A DNA stretch of 64,000 nt from Mucilaginibacter roseus (GCF_021215455.1 NZ_JAJPWV010000001.1:62001-126000), one strand, 5' to 3'; positions 18,545 through 27,496 are shown, counted from the stretch's first letter. Notes: a model not told the origin generated them from the sequence alone. A program made the numbers and translations.

Positions 18545-19828
18545 CTAGGCGACCTTTCCCGCAATTCTCCAATAGGACAATCCAACAGTCATTAAGCATG
18601 GTAACTCTTTCTTCCATTGCAAATCAGCACAGCAATCATTGATCAAGTTTTTTCCATTTTCTCTTGTTACACGATTACAGATCGGATATCTGATACATAC
18701 TTTACCATGACGCCCTAAGAATCTCTTTGTAATCAATTCTAGCGATAACAAACTTGCTGTTTCAGTATAACCTTTATTTGTATCGTGATCAAGAGGTATT
18801 ACAATATCGCTGTTGTTTGAATCAATTGCAGGCAGACCATAAAAATTTAAAATATCGTCTAAAGTTTTAATGCTGCTTAAATCTTCTTTGTAGATAGCGT
18901 TCAACAAAAACGAATCACCTTTACAGGATTCATTTTTACAATTTTCGATTACTTTTTTAACATAAACTGATTTATTCCCCAATACTTGCTCTAAATAATT
19001 TACAAAATCATCCATCAATGTATGCATCATCCTGTAGTTGGGCATATCCTGACCATTAAAGATCCTTGAATAATCCCTCATGTATCTTTTATATAGATCG
19101 ATTCCGTTTTCGGATTCGTCCACAGATTTTAATATCATTATGAATGCATGCCCCGGATTGTTAAAATAAAGCGCTGTGTAACATATTGCAATCAGTAATC
19201 TGGTATCATCTTTTATGTCGGGACGTAATCTATTACAAATTAACTGAGCCGATTTATAAGGAATGTCACCATGGTGAAGATCCGGATTAATAAGTGATTG
19301 TACAAGATGTGCCATGCTTTCGATTACACATGTATATCCGAATTGGAAACCATTTGGAAAAACCCTTTCGTTATCAAAATCGTAAACACCCACATTGACC
19401 GCTGTATCACCTGCCTTGGCTAAATCCAAGTCAGTTTGGCTTATTTCGATATCACCGATATTACCTTCCGAAAAATTCCTGCTACCATTTTTCCCACGTA
19501 ATTCTGATTCAAAAGCCTGCGCCGCGGGAATTATTTCAGAAAGCACCACGGGGACAGATATCATATCTTGTGCATCAATAAATTCTCTGAATAACAATAG
19601 ATTTTTGAGGAAAAACCTATTGTATTTTATTCCATATGGCGTTGTGATCTGCTGTAAGTAGTGCACATATTCATGTATAAAAGATGCATAATCCCGCACA
19701 CTGACATCTTTATACCCATTATTCAATACAGGTGACTCACCTTTTAAATACATGTGAAAAAATGTGCTTTCGTATATATTGATCCTTTCATCTGAAGTAT
19801 AATCGTATTCGGTAGCGCCCATGTGCAT
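18545..19828 (-). CDS. Uncharacterised protein with zincin-like HExxH motif
   Basis: A 427-aa protein that I do not recognise as a named family. Residues 52-56 read HEYVH within FIHEYVHYLQQITTPYG, a good fit to the HExxH zinc site of metallopeptidases placed after a short strand-rich N-terminus. No signal peptide or membrane segment is seen, so it should be cytoplasmic. Cys residues cluster near the end (ICNRVTRENG, NDCCADLQW). A TAATTTTG -7 box lies 35 bp upstream on the same strand. It is divergent from a SIR2-domain gene across 117 bp. The pair looks like accessory DNA and might be one defence module. Confidence 0.6.
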   Translation of the reverse strand: MHMGATEYDYTSDERINIYESTFFHMYLKGESPVLNNGYKDVSVRDYASFIHEYVHYLQQITTPYGIKYNRFFLKNLLLFREFIDAQDMISVPVVLSEIIPAAQAFESELRGKNGSRNFSEGNIGDIEISQTDLDLAKAGDTAVNVGVYDFDNERVFPNGFQFGYTCVIESMAHLVQSLINPDLHHGDIPYKSAQLICNRLRPDIKDDTRLLIAICYTALYFNNPGHAFIMILKSVDESENGIDLYKRYMRDYSRIFNGQDMPNYRMMHTLMDDFVNYLEQVLGNKSVYVKKVIENCKNESCKGDSFLLNAIYKEDLSSIKTLDDILNFYGLPAIDSNNSDIVIPLDHDTNKGYTETASLLSLELITKRFLGRHGKVCIRYPICNRVTRENGKNLINDCCADLQWKKELPCLMTVGLSYWRIAGKVA

Positions 19829-19863
19829 CTGCTATAATTAAAAAATCGGGGTCTTAATCAGCT

Positions 19864-19871
19864 CAAAATTA
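19864..19871 (-). promoter_or_regulatory. Candidate -7 box for the zincin-like gene
   Basis: On the minus strand the bases read TAATTTTG, a match to the Bacteroidota TAnnTTTG consensus, about 35 bp before the start at 19828. It lies in the divergent gap shared with the SIR2 gene. Confidence 0.5.
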
Positions 19872-19945
19872 TCAAATCTGTGCTCAAAGAACGAGGAACA
19901 GATGCAACTACTATTAGTAATAGTTAAAAACGCTAAATTGTATTT

Positions 19946-21235
19946 ATGAATATACCAGAACAACTTGTTGACGCGATCTTCGCCAGTCAAAGACCAGAAC
20001 CCACCGAACGTATTTCTTTTCTGCTGGGTTCCGGGTTTTCGAGACCAGATGGTATGCCTTTAGTAAGTGACATCAACCGGCAATTGAGCCAACTCAAAGA
20101 GAGCGACTTTTATTTGCGCCAGGAAATGTCCGCCGGCTTTTACACCGGTGATTACCGCGATCCAAACGCTTTCTCTACGCTAAACGATAGGCGCTTCGCA
20201 TCCGAATTCATCGCGTTTTACGTTGAAACCCAACTTAGGGGAAACCATGAAGCATTCAATTACGAACATTTTTTTGATTTTTTCAGTGAATATCTTCATG
20301 AGAGAAAACATGTAGCTGAAGTTGATAAATTCTGTAGTGTCTACAACGAAAAGTATACTTTCAAGGGACAATACGATAACGGACGGAATTACCTCAACAA
20401 GTTTTTAAACATCTTTAATCAACTGGTTGCAAGTTTACTGATCAGGGCAAAATATTATCAGGATGTAAGTTACACTGGCGGTTACGCTGGTTATGGCACC
20501 TTTTGCCGCTTGGTAACAGAGGTATTAAAAAATTATCGTGTGCATGTTCACAGCTTAAATCACGATATGTTGTTTGATCATATGGGCTCCAAGGTATCCG
20601 GCATGTTCGAACATTTCACAGACGGATTCAGCGAAGCAGGTTCAAAGTATTTTGGAGAACTCGATTATCGTCCAAGATATATTCAGGAAGAATTTTACAA
20701 GCAATACCGGGTAAGGCTTAAGCATTATGACGGGGATTACCGCAAGCGCCTGTCATTTTTCAAATTACATGGCAGTGTCGATTATTTTCCGACCTATTTG
20801 AGGGGGAATGATAAACCCGTTACGATCAAAAGAGATTATGGCGTTGGCGAAGTACTCCTAGAGCGATTTGATGAACCCTCTCAGAAATTCTTTTACGAGG
20901 ATCCGTTCACTAACAAATACCCCGCTTATCTGACCGGTACAACGCAAAAGATCAAACGCTATCAAGACGAATTCTACTATAATCTGTTTCAGCATTTCCA
21001 GGATAATTTAATCCATTCAAAGCAATTGATCGTTATTGGTTATGGTTTTCAGGATGCCGGGATCAACGAATATCTTGAAAAACACTATTTATCTCAGGGC
21101 AGGAAAATATTGGTCGTGGATATCAAGATGCCACAAGCGCAACTGATCGAAAAATATAAGCATCATTTCATTTTTTCCGGTGGCGGTGTCAGCGATACAC
21201 CCTACACCGTATATGAGAATTTTTTAAGAGCATAG
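19946..21235 (+). CDS. SIR2-like domain protein, putative defence NADase
   Basis: A 429-aa protein of the bacterial SIR2-like (SIR2_2) type. The nucleotide-binding start is ISFLLGSGFSRPDGMP at residues 23-38. The conserved Asn-Asp segment is VHSLNHDMLFDHMG. The active-site His is in FFKLHGSVDYFP. The Rossmann end is LIVIGYGFQDAGINEYL. In phage defence (for example Thoeris and DSR proteins) such domains degrade NAD+ to stop infection; here no second effector domain is evident. It is divergent from a zincin-like gene and lies beside a conjugative-element PRTRC cassette, a usual setting for defence cargo. It ends at a strong terminator. Confidence 0.78.
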   Translation: MNIPEQLVDAIFASQRPEPTERISFLLGSGFSRPDGMPLVSDINRQLSQLKESDFYLRQEMSAGFYTGDYRDPNAFSTLNDRRFASEFIAFYVETQLRGNHEAFNYEHFFDFFSEYLHERKHVAEVDKFCSVYNEKYTFKGQYDNGRNYLNKFLNIFNQLVASLLIRAKYYQDVSYTGGYAGYGTFCRLVTEVLKNYRVHVHSLNHDMLFDHMGSKVSGMFEHFTDGFSEAGSKYFGELDYRPRYIQEEFYKQYRVRLKHYDGDYRKRLSFFKLHGSVDYFPTYLRGNDKPVTIKRDYGVGEVLLERFDEPSQKFFYEDPFTNKYPAYLTGTTQKIKRYQDEFYYNLFQHFQDNLIHSKQLIVIGYGFQDAGINEYLEKHYLSQGRKILVVDIKMPQAQLIEKYKHHFIFSGGGVSDTPYTVYENFLRA

Positions 21236-21238
21236 AGG

Positions 21239-21293
21239 CGCCCTGTGTTTTTGCAACTAAATGGAAACAAGAAGCAAAACACAGGGCGTTTTT
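21239..21293. terminator. Strong bidirectional terminator
   Basis: CGCCCTGTGTTTTTGC (21239-21254) pairs with GCAAAACACAGGGCG (21274-21288), followed by five T residues. It separates the SIR2 gene from the convergent PRTRC operon. Confidence 0.85.
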
Positions 21294-21295
21294 CG

Positions 21296-21314
21296 GGGCC
21301 GGCTTCGCCGGCCC
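21296..21314. terminator. Second short GC-rich hairpin
   Basis: GGGCCGGC, loop TTC, GCCGGCCC, a perfect 8-bp stem. It lies between the main terminator and the end of the PRTRC thiF gene and probably backs up termination of the leftward operon. Confidence 0.55.
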
Positions 21315-21354
21315 GCCGGGCAATTTTTCTCACCCGGCAAGCCTGATACAGGGT

Positions 21355-22167
21355 TTAAGTGATCTTGAGCGGCTGTGTCCTGAACTCCCGCAGGTTCAAA
21401 AAGAAGCCCCTGTTAAACAGTAATCCCTCCCTGAATAGTTGCCATAGAAGCGATGCGCCACAATTGGCGAGTGCGGAATTAATAAATAAATCCTGTTTGG
21501 TCAGGGCTTCGGCCAGCGAACAGCTTGGCGTATGATCGGCTTGTTCAGATGCGCTTAACAGTTCCTTAAATTCATCGGTCACTAAGGGCAAAGTTTCTAC
21601 AGGACGGTATAGTTCCGAAGCGGGTTGTTTGATCTTCTCTAAAGTAGAAAGGATAACCTGACCGCTCGAACGGCTGTTCCCAAAATCCATCCAGTACCGC
21701 ACCCGGTTGCGACCAGCGTATTGCGCGGCTAATTGTTTTAAGATATCCGCGATCTCATAACGGGCAGCTACGGTATCTACGCAGGAAATGGTAATCGTAG
21801 CACTGGCCAAATCCCTGTCCTTTACCGATGCCTTATCATAACGGGTCGTTTCCGCTTTCCAGTTCGTACCAAAAAAACGGTTGATGCGGTTGATCAAAGC
21901 GACCGATTTGTGCAAGCCTAACTCGGCAGTCGTAAACAACTGTCTCCCGAGATTGGCGGCATCTACCGTATCATGATCAAATACCCGCACGAACAAACCC
22001 GCATGGCCTAAAGCGTTCAGGGCATGGTTCATTCTCGCCAGTGCGGTCAGCACCTGACCGCCTGTGCCACCTGCGCCAATAAGGTTTATCGTAACAGGGT
22101 TATAGGGCTGTAACAATTCCTTTTGAACAATATGTACAGCAGGTCTGTCTTTTTTCTTCGTTTTCAT
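21355..22167 (-). CDS. PRTRC system ThiF-family protein
   Basis: A 270-aa member of the ThiF/E1-like adenylating superfamily. The nucleotide-binding motif is INLIGAGGTGGQVLTALARM (about residues 24-43). The PRTRC cassette (ParB-related, ThiF-related) is a conserved set of about six genes found on plasmids and integrative elements; its function is not established. E1-like proteins adenylate a C-terminal carboxylate of a small partner, but no ubiquitin-like partner is obvious here. Its ATG overlaps the stop of the PRTRC B gene by 4 bp, showing translational coupling. It is the last gene of the leftward operon. Confidence 0.85.
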   Translation of the reverse strand: MKTKKKDRPAVHIVQKELLQPYNPVTINLIGAGGTGGQVLTALARMNHALNALGHAGLFVRVFDHDTVDAANLGRQLFTTAELGLHKSVALINRINRFFGTNWKAETTRYDKASVKDRDLASATITISCVDTVAARYEIADILKQLAAQYAGRNRVRYWMDFGNSRSSGQVILSTLEKIKQPASELYRPVETLPLVTDEFKELLSASEQADHTPSCSLAEALTKQDLFINSALANCGASLLWQLFREGLLFNRGFFLNLREFRTQPLKIT

Positions 22168-22913
22168 TGGATGATCTGTTTAAGGGTCAAACTGGTTTTA
22201 ATCAACTCATGCTGCGGGAATGGTTCACGTTTACCCGCAAGGGAACGCCACAACTCGGTCGTGTTGCTTTTGGTGCTGTTGTTCCCGCTGATGGAGTGGC
22301 TGAAATTGCTGTTAAAGAAATACTGCTCCCATGTTTTCATGAACTCCTCCAAACAGGTGCTTTTACCGATATTGATCTGCACCGTTCCCATACAGACCTG
22401 ACCGCTTGTATAGATATTTAAGTATGGGGCGTGGCAAAGTTTGGTCTTTTCAGTCGGCTTGGCTTTGCCCGTTAGGCCATAGACCGACAAATGATCGGCA
22501 TTCGCTTTCCAAAGCATGGCGGGAACATGAAATCTGCCTGACGGAATGTTCAAGCCATCCACAAAAAACAAGTTCACTTCCTGCGGTGGCGTGTACCAAA
22601 CGGCGTAGCCGTTCGCCTTTTGATTGACGTATAAAACATGGGATGGCAGTAATCCTTTACTTTTGAGGTAACTGCTTTTGGTTTCCTGCGTGGTTTGTAA
22701 TAATTCACTTAGTGCCGACACTTCCTTTTCATTCAGGGGGTGCGCATTGATGGGCTTACCGTTCCTGCCGATGTCATAACTTTCCACGTAAATTTCCGTG
22801 GTCTTTTCGTCCCTTTGAAACTGGTTGATCTCTTCAGCTTTATCATAGCGGTAGATCAGCAGGGCTTTGAACGGTTCAAAACCGCTGTTAAACTGTTGGG
22901 TGATGTTCTTCAT
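22164..22913 (-). CDS. PRTRC system protein B
   Basis: A 249-aa protein matching PRTRC protein B in length, position and content, including the phrases SHVLYVNQKANGYAVWYTPP and LCHAPYLNIYTSGQVCMGT. No catalytic motif is visible. It lies directly upstream of the ThiF gene with a 4-bp overlap, and its start overlaps the end of the preceding 373-aa gene by 26 bp. The role of this family is unknown; the fixed neighbourhood suggests a physical partner of the ThiF protein. Confidence 0.8.
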   Translation of the reverse strand: MKNITQQFNSGFEPFKALLIYRYDKAEEINQFQRDEKTTEIYVESYDIGRNGKPINAHPLNEKEVSALSELLQTTQETKSSYLKSKGLLPSHVLYVNQKANGYAVWYTPPQEVNLFFVDGLNIPSGRFHVPAMLWKANADHLSVYGLTGKAKPTEKTKLCHAPYLNIYTSGQVCMGTVQINIGKSTCLEEFMKTWEQYFFNSNFSHSISGNNSTKSNTTELWRSLAGKREPFPQHELIKTSLTLKQIIQ

Positions 22914-24009
22914 GGTCGTATCTGTTTAGTAAATCACGCAGCCGTTCGATCAGGTCAAACAGCCTTTCCTCAAAATCAAAGTCTTTTCTTTCAGGGTCGG
23001 GCATGGTATCGAAATAATGAACGGCGGTCGGTTCATCCATGACCGGCCTTTCCTGAAAGGAGCAATTGATCATTTCCAGTAATTCATGCTGAAAACAATC
23101 CTTTTCGCTCCAATAAAAACTGGTGTATTCCCAAACACTGATCCGTTCTTCCTCATCAGGATAGATCAGATCGGGATGAACGCTTTCCGTTAGGGAGCGT
23201 TTAGGGTACTGGCGGTACAACTGTAAAAATTCAATGCCTAAAAGTTCCCATTCCATTTCATGTTTGTCCCTGTGATGGAAACCCGTTACCACGCTTTCCA
23301 TTTTGCCGAGCCAATCGGGATTTTTGATGACGGGCATGATATGTCCGCCCGCCCGTCTTAATTCATACAAGGTATCTTCCTGTTGCTGCCGCCACGCCTG
23401 ATCTTCCTCGTCGGTGTTGCCCTCGTCTTCGGTTTCGCTTACCCATTGTTCCAAGATATCATACTGGTAATCCATAAAACTCCCGCTTTCGGCATAAAAA
23501 GGAATGTCAACCACCTGGTGCAGGTAGGCAAAAATGACCGTGACCAGTTCGGTGATGTCTTGTTTTTCTGCATCCTGTGACCATTGCCAGTAAGCCCTGA
23601 CAGGAATGTAAAACAGGCAATGGCTCAGATCAAAGGTCTTGACAACGGATAAAACCGCCTGTTTGCCTTTATCCTGCAAGATCAGGCAATGGTTCTCCCG
23701 GCTAAGCGCACTTACCTGTTTTTCCACCGTTTGCCATGTCGTGTAGATATTTTGAGGGAAAGGCAGATCAGTTTTGGGTATGTCCCATTGGTAGTGCTTG
23801 CAGAGGTTGGCAAGGGAGTTGAAATACTCCCTTGCTATCCTTTCCTTATTACCTGTAAAAGCCCAAAACGGCAGGAAACGGTGGTTCAGAAAACCATTTC
23901 CGTCAGCCCTGCGGGTGCGCTCCTTAGCGGATTTCGCCTGACCTCGTCTGCATCGGGCAAGCGGTTTAAGCGCTCTGCCAGTTCGCCGAATAATTGCTGT
24001 AGTTTCCAT
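22888..24009 (-). CDS. PRTRC-locus protein, possible PRTRC F equivalent
   Basis: A 373-aa protein, rich in Trp, Tyr and acidic residues, in the slot between PRTRC B and PRTRC C. PRTRC F proteins are of similar size, but I see no motif that decides this, so the F assignment rests on position and length. The first 35 residues are strongly basic (RRTGRALKPLARCRRGQAK) and differ in character from the rest; the true start may be a little downstream. A highly acidic stretch (SETEDEGNTDEEDQAWRQ) is in the middle. Confidence 0.5.
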   Translation of the reverse strand: METTAIIRRTGRALKPLARCRRGQAKSAKERTRRADGNGFLNHRFLPFWAFTGNKERIAREYFNSLANLCKHYQWDIPKTDLPFPQNIYTTWQTVEKQVSALSRENHCLILQDKGKQAVLSVVKTFDLSHCLFYIPVRAYWQWSQDAEKQDITELVTVIFAYLHQVVDIPFYAESGSFMDYQYDILEQWVSETEDEGNTDEEDQAWRQQQEDTLYELRRAGGHIMPVIKNPDWLGKMESVVTGFHHRDKHEMEWELLGIEFLQLYRQYPKRSLTESVHPDLIYPDEEERISVWEYTSFYWSEKDCFQHELLEMINCSFQERPVMDEPTAVHYFDTMPDPERKDFDFEERLFDLIERLRDLLNRYDHEEHHPTV

Positions 24010-24063
24010 TGCTCACCTTTCCTGTTGATCCTGACAATCCTGTTCACTGTTTTCGCTCTCATA

Positions 24064-24279
24064 TTATCCTTTCGTCCCTATGGTACTCTCGAACCTGTAC
24101 TGCGCTTCATCGTCCCTGATCTCGGGACCGGTTACTTTGGCATTGGTCAGGACGGGGTACGTCCCGGCGTAGAAGTTCTGTACATCGGCTACTGTAAATC
24201 CCTCATTCGGGTCGTTCAGCCTGATCTCCCGACCGTTCTCTTTGTGCAGGAATACCCGCTTTAAAATCATCGCTTTCAT
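24064..24279 (-). CDS. PRTRC system protein C
   Basis: A 71-aa protein beginning MKAMILKRVFLHKENGREI and containing LNDPNEGFTVADVQNFYAGT, the typical content of PRTRC protein C, a short beta-rich family similar in size to small modifier proteins. It lies between the E and F-position genes on the same strand. If the ThiF protein has a small substrate, this is the natural candidate by size, but its C-terminus (STIGTKG) ends in a single Gly, not the di-Gly of ubiquitin-like proteins. Confidence 0.8.
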   Translation of the reverse strand: MKAMILKRVFLHKENGREIRLNDPNEGFTVADVQNFYAGTYPVLTNAKVTGPEIRDDEAQYRFESTIGTKG

Positions 24280-24289
24280 CGCCTTATCA

Positions 24290-24880
24290 TTAATCGTTAA
24301 AACTTGCGGTTAATTTATCGTAGGCCTCTTTACCCGCTTGCAGGGTTTTGCGCTTGGCTTCGATGGCTTCGGCCTTATCGGGGTGATCAGCAACATCGGG
24401 CAGTTGTGCCAATGCTTCCGCATATTTGGTATGCTGCGCCAAAGTTTTAACCCGTTCCATCGCTTCGTCATACAGCCGTTTCTTTTCGGCTTTGGCCTGT
24501 TTGTCGTCCTCCGGCGGGGTAAACAGGTCGTTATTTTCGTCATTGTCGTCCTCGTCAGGGTCGGTTTCCGCAGCTTTTCCGGCTTTAGCCTTATCGGGCT
24601 TGGCATTCTTTTTGGCTTTATCCAGTTCCTTTTGATAGCTTTCGAGATTACTGATCAGACCTGCGGTCTGCTGAACAGGTCGAGCCAGTTGTTCAAAAAA
24701 GCCCTCGTCCAGTTCTCCGGCGGTCGCCTTGAACAGCATGGGCGGTAAACCCTCGACAGCCTTGTCCTTTTTGAGTACCACCGATACAGTTTGTAAACCT
24801 GTTTCGTCCTGATGGATATTGAGCAGAAAATTACCCTGAAAGCCTAAACCTGCTATTTGCTGAAAAAAGTTCGTTTTCAT
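24290..24880 (-). CDS. PRTRC system protein E
   Basis: A 196-aa protein. The N-terminal 70 residues (MKTNFFQQIAGLGFQGNFLL onward) fit PRTRC protein E. A middle segment is Lys/Ala- and Asp/Glu-rich (KAAETDPDEDDNDENNDLF), clearly disordered, and the last 60 residues form a charged helix. It is separated by 10 bp from PRTRC C. Its role is unknown. Confidence 0.78.
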   Translation of the reverse strand: MKTNFFQQIAGLGFQGNFLLNIHQDETGLQTVSVVLKKDKAVEGLPPMLFKATAGELDEGFFEQLARPVQQTAGLISNLESYQKELDKAKKNAKPDKAKAGKAAETDPDEDDNDENNDLFTPPEDDKQAKAEKKRLYDEAMERVKTLAQHTKYAEALAQLPDVADHPDKAEAIEAKRKTLQAGKEAYDKLTASFND

Positions 24881-24884
24881 GATC

Positions 24885-25136
24885 TTAAAATTTGAGATGG
24901 TTAAATCCTGCGATGGCGAGTAAAAACAGTCCCGCCAGTCCGCAGCTATTTGCTATAATTAACAGCAGCCTTTCCAGCAGCGTGACGATCACCGACCTGT
25001 CATAGCCCGAAAAGTGCTGCACACCGCCAATTCCCCTGCGGTTGAACCTGCGTTTGCCGATCTGATAGCGGATGAACAGGCAAACCGCCAGTAACGCTAA
25101 ACCGCAGGGGATGCTCATATTTGGACGGGTATTCAT
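24885..25136 (-). CDS. Small membrane protein of the PRTRC locus
   Basis: An 83-aa protein with two hydrophobic segments, about residues 8-22 (IPCGLALLAVCLFI) and 55-80 (LLIIANSCGLAGLFLLAIAG), separated by a basic stretch with RRFNRRGIGG. It would be a two-pass inner membrane protein. It lies 4 bp from the PRTRC E gene. I do not recognise the family. Confidence 0.55.
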   Translation of the reverse strand: MNTRPNMSIPCGLALLAVCLFIRYQIGKRRFNRRGIGGVQHFSGYDRSVIVTLLERLLLIIANSCGLAGLFLLAIAGFNHLKF

Positions 25137-25138
25137 GG

Positions 25139-25513
25139 TCAGCCGAATAAAAGTTCAACGGCAGGTTTAAACTTCGGGTCGGCATGCTTACCCTGCGCGG
25201 TATATTGCAACAGCGCATGCGCGGCAAACATGGCCATAAAGCCCCCGAACAACTGGTCAGCGAACACAGGCGCACTTTTGGCGAGGTCTTTCGGGTACTT
25301 GCCCAGTACCTTTTGCGTTTCTTTCGCCAGTTCAAACCATAGTTCCACGCCGAACAACTGGTCTTTCCATTCGGCGGCGATGCGTTCCCTGTCGTTTAAC
25401 ACCGTTTCGGCCAACTCTCCGAGATACCCCAGGAACGGGGGTATCTCGCTACTCATTAAGCTGTGCAAAAGCCTTGCTTTCTGCACGTTATTCAATATCT
25501 TCAATGGCTGCAT
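25139..25513 (-). CDS. Uncharacterised protein of the PRTRC locus
   Basis: A 124-aa mostly helical soluble protein with no motif I recognise. Its start overlaps the end of the DUF932 gene by 26 bp and its stop is 2 bp from the next gene, so it belongs to the same operon. Confidence 0.55.
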   Translation of the reverse strand: MQPLKILNNVQKARLLHSLMSSEIPPFLGYLGELAETVLNDRERIAAEWKDQLFGVELWFELAKETQKVLGKYPKDLAKSAPVFADQLFGGFMAMFAAHALLQYTAQGKHADPKFKPAVELLFG

Positions 25514-26591
25514 GATCTTTAGTTTTTAATGAAATTAACGCATCCGCACCCTGACGGGCGAAGTTCCCGCAGAGGTCAAAAGCTACCTGCGACCTTTGTT
25601 TGGCTGTTCCGTCCATGATGGATTTGAATTTGGCATCCCCGTCCTTAAAATTGCGGACGTTCTGATAATAGCCGGTAATGGCATTATATGCCCCGAACAC
25701 CGTCCCTGCGGTGGTTTCCATCTGTTGGGTCGGGTTACCCATCGCATAGGCATAGGCGTTATCCACGATATTGGTGTAGGTGCTCGATAACCGATCAGCC
25801 AAACCCAATTCCAGATTTTGAATAACTTCCTTATTAGGCGCCATAGCCACCTGTATCAGTTTCTTCACCTGCGCATCGGTAATACGCACCTTAGCCCAAT
25901 GATTAAAGAGTTCTTCCAGTTCCCCGGCCATCACATGGGAAATGCCCATCAAGGTATGCGCCTGTTTCAAACGGTCGTTAGCCGAAGCCGTATGCCTGAT
26001 CTTGATACCGCCGGATTGGTTCTTCATCGCTGCGTTCAGCGTGTTGTTGCAAACCACACGGGTCGGTGTAAAAGCAGCGGTGATACTCCCAAAACCATCG
26101 TGCGAAGTGGTCAGGAACAAATATTGTTCGATCAGATCCTGTTTACCCACCTTGATGTATTCAGGTAGTTTGGCCGTGATAAAGATGCGTTCACCCTTAC
26201 CCAAAGCCCCCGCCGTTTCGTACTTGATGCCGTCAGCACCACCCACAATGGCATCAAAGAACTGGAACGCATCAGCGTTCTGTACCACCGCATAGTCCTT
26301 ACCCACTACACCCAATACCGCATCGTTATCGGTGCGCACGGTCGCATAAAAACCGGGTACTTCGATGGATGGAAATGCCAAGTCCGTATCGATGTTGTCC
26401 AAACCCAGCCCCGCGCCATTGGTAAACAAAGGCCGTTTCTCCACCACATAGTCCAAACCTGCAAATCGGATGGCTTCCGCACTGGTCGGGTAATCCTCGA
26501 CGATCTGCCCCAAGCCGTGCCATGCTTTTTCCTTAACACTAAAGAAACTGTGCTTTGCGGTCTGTTCGTTATAAAAAAGGTTGTGTGCCAT
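25488..26591 (-). CDS. DUF932 domain protein (phage/plasmid-like)
   Basis: A 367-aa protein of the DUF932/phage-plasmid-like (TIGR03299) family. It begins MAHNLFYNEQTAKHSFFSVK and contains AWHGLGQIVEDYPTSAEAIR, YAVVQNADAFQFFDAIVG and FTPTRVVCNNTLNAA, all usual for this family. Members are common on plasmids, phages and integrative elements, often near SSB and anti-restriction genes; the function is unknown. Here it lies 38 bp downstream of an SSB gene and leads into the PRTRC cassette. Confidence 0.85.
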   Translation of the reverse strand: MAHNLFYNEQTAKHSFFSVKEKAWHGLGQIVEDYPTSAEAIRFAGLDYVVEKRPLFTNGAGLGLDNIDTDLAFPSIEVPGFYATVRTDNDAVLGVVGKDYAVVQNADAFQFFDAIVGGADGIKYETAGALGKGERIFITAKLPEYIKVGKQDLIEQYLFLTTSHDGFGSITAAFTPTRVVCNNTLNAAMKNQSGGIKIRHTASANDRLKQAHTLMGISHVMAGELEELFNHWAKVRITDAQVKKLIQVAMAPNKEVIQNLELGLADRLSSTYTNIVDNAYAYAMGNPTQQMETTAGTVFGAYNAITGYYQNVRNFKDGDAKFKSIMDGTAKQRSQVAFDLCGNFARQGADALISLKTKDHAAIEDIE

Positions 26592-26629
26592 GATCTTAAA
26601 TTTGAATGTCCTTTAATCTGTGAATTGCC

Positions 26630-26992
26630 TTAAGCTGCCTGTTTGTTCCCGTTCCTTTTGGCTTTCGGCTTGGCTGCTCCGGCCTTCCGTGATGCCCCCA
26701 ATAAGGTGATCTCGTTGGTGTGAAAGTTCAGGCTCGCCATCGGCTCCCCGTCACGGCTCACCCACGGCCTTGCGCTGATGTGGCCGAACAACTGCACCAA
26801 TAAACCTTTGGTTAGATACGGCGCAACGGCATCCGAACGCCAGTAAGCGCAATCAATAAAGGTGGTGTCCTCTCTTTTTTCCCCGCCCGATACATACCTG
26901 CGGTTCACCGCAATGGTGAAATTGGTTACTGTCCTGTCTCCCTCAATGTTCCTTACGGCAGCATCTGCTACCAGTCTTCCTGTAATTTCCAT
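26630..26992 (-). CDS. ssb: Single-stranded DNA-binding protein, element-borne
   Basis: A 120-aa protein with one OB fold (residues 1-100), seen in MEITGRLVADAAVRNIEGDR, VTNFTIAVNRRY and FIDCAYWRSDAVAPYL. The C-terminal tail is basic (KAGAAKPKAKRNGNKQAA) and lacks the acidic DDDIPF-type tip of housekeeping SSB that recruits repair partners. Such tail-less SSBs are common on conjugative elements. It is the first gene of the leftward operon that runs into the PRTRC genes. Confidence 0.87.
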   Translation of the reverse strand: MEITGRLVADAAVRNIEGDRTVTNFTIAVNRRYVSGGEKREDTTFIDCAYWRSDAVAPYLTKGLLVQLFGHISARPWVSRDGEPMASLNFHTNEITLLGASRKAGAAKPKAKRNGNKQAA

Positions 26993-27496
26993 GAACTTTA
27001 AATTTTAGTCGTTAAAAAAATAAAATGAACTAACTGCTTTCCCTTTACCTGTGCGACCCTCCCGGATAGCTATTTTTCAAAAGAAAAAACGGTAAAAAAG
27101 AAAGTCAAAAGAGCGGTCCTAAAGACGGAGCGGGAGAACTATAAGTCCCGGAGGGTGACCGGAACGAAGTGGAGGGCATTATGCGTTCGTACGGTACGGC
27201 TGACCGAACTTGACGCCTCTTTTGTCCGTTTTCTTTGGAAAATAGCGTAAGTGGCTACTCACTCCCAGCAGTCCTGTCCGTGTTTTGCAAATCCGGGAAA
27301 ACCGGTTTTTGCGCCCTTCAGCGGGAAGCTTTTGAGGAACCCGAAAATGCTGAGCGGCATTCTGGAAGTGATCAAAATGAAAAGCATTTCTCCGCAGCAA
27401 TTCGCTAACGCGCAGTTTACGCTCCTAATCTCAACCGGACAGCAAGCACAAAACGAACGGATCGAAACTTCAACCCCGTTTCCTTGTTCCCTATCC
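26993..27496. other. Divergent intergenic region between ssb and the UvrA2 gene
   Basis: About 500 bp. The left part is AT-rich and must carry the ssb-operon promoter. A GC-rich segment follows, with CCCTCCCGG near 27057 and CCCGGAGGGTG near 27148 that could pair imperfectly. An open frame extends upstream of the UvrA start to 27251, but that part shows no UvrA similarity. Because it lies between an ssb gene and a cargo gene on a mobile element, a replication or transfer origin here is possible but unproven. Confidence 0.4.

Noticed and set aside
23689-24264. 191-aa plus-strand frame antisense to the PRTRC genes
   Set aside because: It overlaps two well supported leftward genes and has no recognisable domain; it is treated as a shadow frame.
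27251-27496. N-terminal extension of the UvrA2 gene by 82 residues
   Set aside because: The extension has no UvrA similarity and the family start fits ATG 27497, so the upstream part is taken as non-coding.
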